DNA from: Mermis nigrescens
Lineage: Eukaryota; Nematoda; Enoplea; Mermithida; Mermithidae
Direction of reading: 5' to 3'
Assembly: GCA_036768485.1 (NCBI GenBank)
Contig: JAVLUZ010000816.1
Coordinates: 62,001 to 126,000, forward strand
DNA: 64,000 nucleotides
Below, piece after piece: positions 32,205 to 64,000 of this stretch (position 1 is the stretch's first letter; the number at the start of each line of letters is the position of its first letter). The notes beneath the pieces are model-generated. The model did no database searches and was not told the origin of the DNA. It saw nothing but the letters and a program-made list of their open reading frames with translations. The translations under genes and the position numbers were made by a program.

Positions 32205-32489
32205 CATACGTGGGCGTGGGGGGTCGGTTGTATGAACCCCCAGAAGGCAAAATGCACAACATGAAAACCAGAACACCCCCAGAAATCGATTTTTATAATT
32301 TTTCTAGTATTTTCCGCAATTTTTTGATGCCAATGGAGTGCTTAATGAGAAATATTGGAAAATGGTGCATTTTCGCCCACCACAATTTAAGACCATTTTT
32401 TGACCTTCAAAAAGTTCAAAAAAAATTTTCTGGGGAAGAATTTACAGTGAAAAATTTCTGGGGAAGAATTTTCATGCTGCTCACGTATG
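32205..32489. mobile_element. MITE of the CATACGTGGGCAGC family
   Basis: It begins CATACGTGGGCGTGGGGGG and ends CTGCTCACGTATG. The flanks CTATGAGC and CTCTTGGC agree at 5 of 8 bases, so the target duplication has decayed or is doubtful. The body is like 22971-23227 and 38597-38836. Confidence 0.6.
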
Positions 32490-32628
32490 CTCTTGGCCCC
32501 CAGAATCTGAAAGTTCCCTAAAAATCAATTGACCTCGGAATCAATGTTTAATGCGATTTTTGGCATTTTGGCCCCATTGGACTTACGTACGTACATAGAA
32601 ATGTGTAATAGCACAAAGTGTCAAGATG

Positions 32629-32865
32629 CAGTGTCGGATCTAGGATTTTCCTAAGGGGGGCGGTATCCCAGCTTTTCCAAAAACAGTCAAAAATAGGTCC
32701 GAAAATTTACCCTTAATGCGCGAAATAGCGTTTTTTCGGTGTTTTACATTGCATACTTTCACACAAAATCATTTTTGACGCGATATTTTTTTCGAGAAAT
32801 TTTAAAATTTTCGACAATTTTATGAGAAAAATCATTAAATTTCTTTGACTTATACAAAGCCGAAT
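32629..32865. mobile_element. truncated hAT MITE (CAGTGGCGGATCTAGGA family)
   Basis: It begins CAGTGTCGGATCTAGGATTT and follows the body of 39465-40073 for about 230 bp. The rest is replaced by an inverted piece of the 16.4-kb repeat. No right end. Confidence 0.65.
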
Positions 32866-33250
32866 TACATTTCTGCTGGAATAAATTCCTTGGGCTCATA
32901 ACCGGAGTTGTTGGCAGATGAAAAATAGGCCAAAATGTCTTTTTTAAACCTCAGATTCTTTACGCTCCTTACACTGCCACTCTAGAAATGAGTCACTTAA
33001 AAATAAAAAGTGCCATCAAGCTTAATCGACTGTGACCCCACAAAAATTTCAAAAAGCTGTTATAACTTTACAGTAAAACTTTTTACGCTCTCTACACACC
33101 AGGTATTGATTAAAAAAAACACGGACAGTGAACTTCTTTTGTTATCTTTCGTTGATAAAGAACCGCACAATACAGAAGTGTTCCAGTGTTGCTGTTGGAG
33201 GCATATGTTGAGGTACTCAAGTATATTATAGGTAAACGCGCTACCTATGA
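32866..33250 (-). repeat. inverted partial copy of the 16.4-kb dispersed repeat (copy 3)
   Basis: The complement of 33250-33205 reads ATAGGTAGCGCGTTTACCTA then ATAATATACTTGAGTACC, the same start as at 16384 and 57415. It follows the other copies to about 32866 (AACTCCGGTTATGAG). Confidence 0.6.
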
Positions 33251-34210
33251 TAAAAAAGAGAAATCTTGAGCTTAACTGTTTCATGCTTTTGTGGAGGTCA
33301 TCAATCCTATTCTATCCTTTTGCCCGGTTTTTATTGGAAACATTACATGCAGTTGTATTTGCGCTGCATTGTCTTTGGGGCGATCCCCTATTGGTGCTTT
33401 TTGATATTCAGAACACTTTCATAATTACCTCCTTCCTATTTAAAGACTTCACTGGATTTAGCTTGTGTACTTTTTCTACCTTTTCTGCATCATACTTTTC
33501 TATGATTTGTACGGATTTTTTATGATAAAGCCGAGAATTTATGAGAAATTTTTATCATACGAAAATCACGTCTTCAATAAGAGGAAAATTTTAACATTGG
33601 CAATTCTGCTTTTGGAAGTCTCAGTGGTTTTGATTTTTAAAACTTTTTTATTTTCACGAGTCGCATCTTTCGGTAGTGAATAGCTTATCTTTTATATCGT
33701 AAATCAAGGCAGCATCCTGGATTATTTTATCAGGTTGCTGCAGATTCCTATTGCCTTAAGGCGTAAAATATTTTAATTATTTTTAAAGTGGCTTCTTTTT
33801 TTGCTGAATATACATTTCTAATAATCGTCTTCTGTTTGTCTGGAACAATACACGACATAGGTACGAGTATCATTGCTAATTTTAAAGTGAAAGGCAATTA
33901 AAAATTCAAAATGCTAATTTTATTTTTGATTATTTTTATTTTTCTATTTCATTTAATTTAATTTTTAATCACTTTCATCTCATTTTTTCATCAAAAATTC
34001 GAAACGCTCATTCCCGTGTTGCCGCTAAACCAATCTAATGACAAACTAAAGCAATACTCACTGGATCTGCAGTCAAAATGGATAGTACAAATTTTCTAGA
34101 TTAGTTCGTCCCTCGATGACCGAATTAATTATAAACCTGGCTTCACAATAAGAATTTGAAGATCTTTTATGTAAGCAACATTCATGTCACTTAATAACAA
34201 GCTGTGTGCT
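33251..34210. other. no gene assigned; low-complexity stretch near 33.9 kb
   Basis: A 92-codon frame at 33247-33525 is hydrophobic and has no recognisable family. Bases 33930-33985 are T/A low complexity. Confidence 0.35.
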
Positions 34211-34351
34211 CATACGTGGGCAGCAAGAAAATTCTGGGGGTAAGGATAGGTGAAATTGCCAAAAATGTTACTAAAAGTAGAATTCTGGGGGTCTACAGTA
34301 ATCTGGGGGTTCAACTTCTGGGGAGGGAGTTACAAACCCCACACGCTCATG
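34211..34351. mobile_element. short MITE of the CATACGTGGGCAGC family
   Basis: It begins CATACGTGGGCAGCAAGAAA and ends CCCCACACGCTCATG. The flanks TGTGTGCT and TGTGTGTG agree at 6 of 8 bases. It has the element's typical AATTCTGGGGG next to the end. Confidence 0.6.
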
Positions 34352-34829
34352 TGTGTGTGATGATGAGTGCATCTTGCATTAAGTGTGGGTTGCATGACTA
34401 ATTAAAGCGCAAAGGAGTCAATTATTAAAGACTTGGACAATATACCTACTGGCTATATTAAAATTGACTATTACAAGATATTAAAGACATACCTAGTAGA
34501 ATTCTAAAGATTCGATTATTTTAACTACACAATATGCATATGTTTCTATGATATTGGTTTCTTTCAAAACTTAGAACGCACCATCACACAAAATGCGCCC
34601 AAGACAGTACTACGCTGACTGTATTTTCTTAAATAAGTAACCGGAGAACACTTTAAACTCGAAAATTTCTAAAAAGTGTGGGATTTTTGATCGAAAGTAA
34701 TTGAGGCAGTCCAAAATTGAGTCTCTTCCCACTCATGACAGAAAGTAAGGTTTGTCCGGAGTAAGCAAGCGCTTTTCTTCTCGATTCTAACCACGTCCAT
34801 ACATGCTAACCATATAAAAGTCAAATAAC
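34352..34829. other. no gene seen
   Basis: AT-rich, no frame with a family signature. Confidence 0.35.
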
Positions 34830-35056
34830 TATAGTCTGTTTCATTTAACTTTGAGATTTTGTAAAAATTTAAAGTGACTACAAAAGTGTTTTAAACTAAT
34901 GCGGTTAATATGATATCCTACGGTATATCGAGTCATATGGAGACGTGTGTCAATTTGAAGCAACATTGCTGCATCAAAATTTTAAACCACTTTTGTAGCC
35001 TGATTCTTGCGGAAAAATGTTAAAGAAAACCGCAAAGTTAAATGAAACAGACTATA
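34830..35056. mobile_element. TA-target MITE with TATAGTCTGTTTCATTTA ends
   Basis: A 227-bp element with terminal repeats TATAGTCTGTTTCATTTAAC and the complement ending AAATGAAACAGACTATA, the same ends as 15378-15927 but an unrelated body. Probably moved by the same Tc1/mariner-type transposase. Confidence 0.75.
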
Positions 35057-35125
35057 AGTAATTAACTAGTTTGACTAGTTAACTAACTAGTTAACTAACT
35101 ATATAATTAACTAGTTACTAATCTT
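35057..35125. repeat. simple repeat of TTAACTAG units
   Basis: Overlapping TTAACTAGTT/AACTAGTTAA units, self-complementary. Confidence 0.75.
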
Positions 35126-35770
35126 TTGGCCGTATTTATTTGTTAAATAAAGCTTAATTTTATTAAATAACTAAGTTAGCGTATAAATTTAAGTTTATTT
35201 TTTACCAACTATTCCACTCCCAAAATAATTTGGGCACTGCTCACGTATGATCCTTTTGTTCACCTTTCTGCCGTAGACCCTCATTACCTCATCATTTAAT
35301 TCTAGGTGAAAAACGGAAGTATGCACAGTCGGTAGATAGTAAAAAGAGAAGCAAACATTGCAAAATGTAAAATAATATATAAATTAAAATCTCAAATAAG
35401 GAAGTTAAGAAAAAATATACTTGTTCGAAGGCTGAAACGCTTAAGTAACAGTATTACTCGTATACTACTAGTGCATTCAAATATATAAACGCAAACTTTG
35501 CAATAAAACCGTCTAAAAGTCAATGATGTACTATTTATACACGCGCAAAGATGACAAATAAATAAAAAATAATTACAGTATTACATGGCATAACAGCATT
35601 ATAACGTAAGATAAGACGAACCATCCGAAGAAGACAAGCAAATCGAAATTCGCGAAAAGTTGAACATCATGGCAGTACACTGATTAATAAGACTTCGCAG
35701 CTGATTACGGAAACAGACAAGATATTCAGGACAAATTAAAGTTTAGACCAACGCATTACGATCACACATG
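35126..35770. other. no gene seen
   Basis: AT-rich sequence with short frames only. Confidence 0.35.
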
Positions 35771-36115
35771 GGCGTTAGGTGGGTTCTACTGGACTCTGAG
35801 CCATACACGGGCAGTAGCCGAATTCTGGGGGGTCCGAGTCAGAGTCACCCACATGCATTGAGGGTTACACCCTGAAAATTGATGGAACCCCAAGAATTGA
35901 ATTTTCGGCATGTTTTTTCAAAATTTTTGCCGGTTTTAGAAAACTCGGATCCGCCAGAATTCAGCTGCTGCCCATGTGTGGTTCGGGTGGTAAAAAACCG
36001 GCAAAATCGCGAAAACAAGCCAAAAAATCAATTTTGGGGAGGATCCATCGATTTTTTTTGGGTCTATCGGATTCTCAGGGGATCTAGACCCCCAACCCCC
36101 TCTACGCCCACTATT
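35771..36115. repeat. cluster of CATACGTGGGCAGC-family pieces
   Basis: CACACATGGGCG near 35772, CATACACGGGCAGTAGCC near 35803 and the complementary CAGCTGCTGCCCATGTGTG near 35961-35979 are element ends around AATTCTGGGG bodies. At least two overlapping or nested copies. Exact limits unclear. Confidence 0.45.
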
Positions 36116-36468
36116 GCTCTGGACCCCATAGTATTAAACTTTCAAGTTTTTCATTTTTTCGACTCTTTGACGTCAATGAATAGAGTTCGTAAGAAACGTC
36201 GAAAAACTGTGTTTTTATTTGTCAATTTCACCAATTTTTCATTTTTTTCCTCATTTTTTAAACTTTTTGAACCTCAGACCCGAGAGCTTTAGCTCTCCCA
36301 TTGCACGAACGATGCGTAATTCCTTCATTATTCCAAAAGGTAAAAATGATAGATAAAATTGATTATCTGTAAGTGTTAATGCCAGAAATATTGAATATTT
36401 CGCGTATGATGAAATGCATTTACTGTAACGTGACTCATCTGCGAAATTTCACTAACTCGCACTGCAAG

Positions 36469-36613
36469 CACACATGGACATGGGGGTGTGTGGGATATAC
36501 ATCTCATGCAGAAGTTGAAACCCCTCCCCCCGCAGATTACTATAGACCCCAGAATTCTATTTTTAGTGACATTTTTGGCGATTTCACCCCCTGATTTTTC
36601 TTGCCGATGAATG
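36469..36613. mobile_element. short MITE with perfect 8-bp target duplication
   Basis: It begins CACACATGGACATGGGGGTG and ends TTCTTGCCGATGAATG, flanked by ACTGCAAG (36461-36468 and 36614-36621). 145 bp, same family as 44484-44636. Confidence 0.8.
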
Positions 36614-37693
36614 ACTGCAAGCCAAAGTGAATCAAGCGGTCAATTGGAAGAAAAATCTGAAAAATTGTCCGTTAGAGAGTCGAAGCAATCCAAAAATTTC
36701 GTAATTATGTGAAAAGATAAACGAAAAAGGAGGATTCCGAATAAAACGCAATGAGGGGTTCGCTGGGGGTCAAAATTCTCTGAAAAACAAAAAAGCCAAT
36801 CATCCAGTGAAATAATACGGAAAATTCCGGTTAGAAATGAAGGAAAAATTGAAAAATAAGGAACATAGTAAAAATTGAAATATTTATCGCTCTTTTGGCC
36901 GTGCTCTTGAACGGGCGTGCACAACGTAGGTATTATAGGAAGGGATAGAAATTTTAAAGTGCTTTTTCGGGCTTAAAGTGGTGAATATGCGTCGAAAATA
37001 TCATTTTCGGCGTTTCTGACGATGCTCTATCTATTTAAAGCGCAGAGACAAAGGAATTCCGAAAAATATTAGAAAATTCGATCAAATTGAACACGATGTA
37101 GTCAAAACATGGGTAGATGGCGCGAAGCGCCGAAATCTAGCACTTATGAACAAACAGATAGCTAAAAACGCTTAAAACAGAAGTTTTCTCCGAATTTTTC
37201 GGAAAATCGCGAATTCTGGGAATGGGGCGAAAAAACATATGGATGTGGGAGGAGTGGGGTACAATCCCTTCTGGGGGTGAAGCCTGAACCTCCAGATTAT
37301 GCATGCTCTTGAAGCTATCGAAATATTGCAATGATTAACTTTATCTGCACGTAACAACAAAACTCACAGAACAGGCGTCAACGCAAAAAATGGCCATCGC
37401 GTACCTGTAATCAGTGAGCAACGAACAATCGTAATAAGAAAAATACGCTGATAAAAACGCACGCATTCGACCGTCGGAGCTTTCATTCGACGACCGAGTA
37501 CATCGGACCCGCGCTTAATGTCCCATTCGATCTCAAATTGCGTGCTGGTGGGCCAATAAAATTCGGCGATGGTAAACAATGCGCCCAAAAACGAAAATAA
37601 CTAGTTGGATGGCTCGCTGTTTCGAATCGAAATTTTCGATTGGTTAAAACCGCAGCAACGAGTTTTTCCGTCGTTAAAACGCGATAAATAACG
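36614..37693. other. region downstream of the PMCA stop; possible 3' UTR or last small exon
   Basis: Bases 37370-37690 are less AT-rich than the surroundings and contain a good minus-strand acceptor (GATTACAG at 37405-37412). Joined to an internal donor at 37712-37713, this would give a 41-nt last exon (37364-37404) ending at TGA 37364-37366. No AATAAA is evident close to the TAG at 37694. A GGCGCGAAGCGCC motif lies near 37119. Confidence 0.35.
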
Positions 37694-63878
<26,185 letters not shown>

Positions 63879-64000
63879 CTGTAATTCAATTTACCGAATA
63901 AATTCGGCCAACACAATCGAAAATACTATTTACGAGTATAATATGTGAAAAAAACATTTCGCTATGTAGAATAATGTAAAGTAAGGTTAATTGAAGCAAT

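Noticed and set aside
33247..33525. Hydrophobic 92-codon frame as a membrane protein gene
   Set aside because: T-rich DNA yields hydrophobic frames by chance. No signal, motif or splice context supports it.
37364..37588. A 74-codon minus-strand frame as a full PMCA exon
   Set aside because: No homology to PMCA tails over most of its length. Only its last 12 codons are placed behind a plausible acceptor.

Overview
This is eukaryotic, animal-type DNA. The main evidence is a plasma-membrane calcium ATPase (PMCA/ATP2B) on the minus strand, split into at least 13 exons by spliceosomal introns of about 0.1-4.2 kb, with transposons of animal type around it. The genome is AT-rich, intron-rich and repeat-laden, and I read it as an invertebrate. 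Short TTAGGC runs, the nematode telomere unit, hint weakly at a nematode, but I cannot name a species.

Layout. 1-7 kb: decayed hAT DNA transposons, including a copy that inserted into the transposase gene of another copy of its own family (exact 8-bp target duplications at both levels), plus a smaller hAT-like family also nested in itself. 6.8-10.4 kb: a LINE 3' end split by a foldback element with ~820-bp inverted repeats and a TA target, itself split by a hAT element. 10.5-14.3 kb: an antisense LINE RT fragment and a compound multi-hairpin inverted repeat. 14.3-24.2 kb: Tc1-like MITEs carrying tRNA-like promoters, a 3.9-kb dispersed repeat ending in a long hairpin, small hAT MITEs and LTR remnants. 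24.2-31.8 kb: an LTR retrotransposon with Gag, zinc knuckle and aspartic protease but no visible reverse transcriptase, RNase H or integrase. 31.8-37.7 kb: MITEs and unassigned AT-rich DNA. 37.7-64 kb: the PMCA gene, whose 5' part (first transmembrane pair, actuator domain) lies beyond the right edge. Its introns are filled with the same repeat families.

The only well-supported host gene is the PMCA. Exon edges were set by hand from homology, reading phase and GT/AG signals, and the phases close across all 13 exons (809 codons when the intron 9 junction is placed at the homology break). The intron 9 junction is unusual: a 9-bp direct repeat and no AG at the expected acceptor. Points worth a second look are this junction, the Gag-protease-only LTR element with an unrecognised C-terminal region, the hairpin arms that appear to evolve together, and the self-nested hAT insertions.
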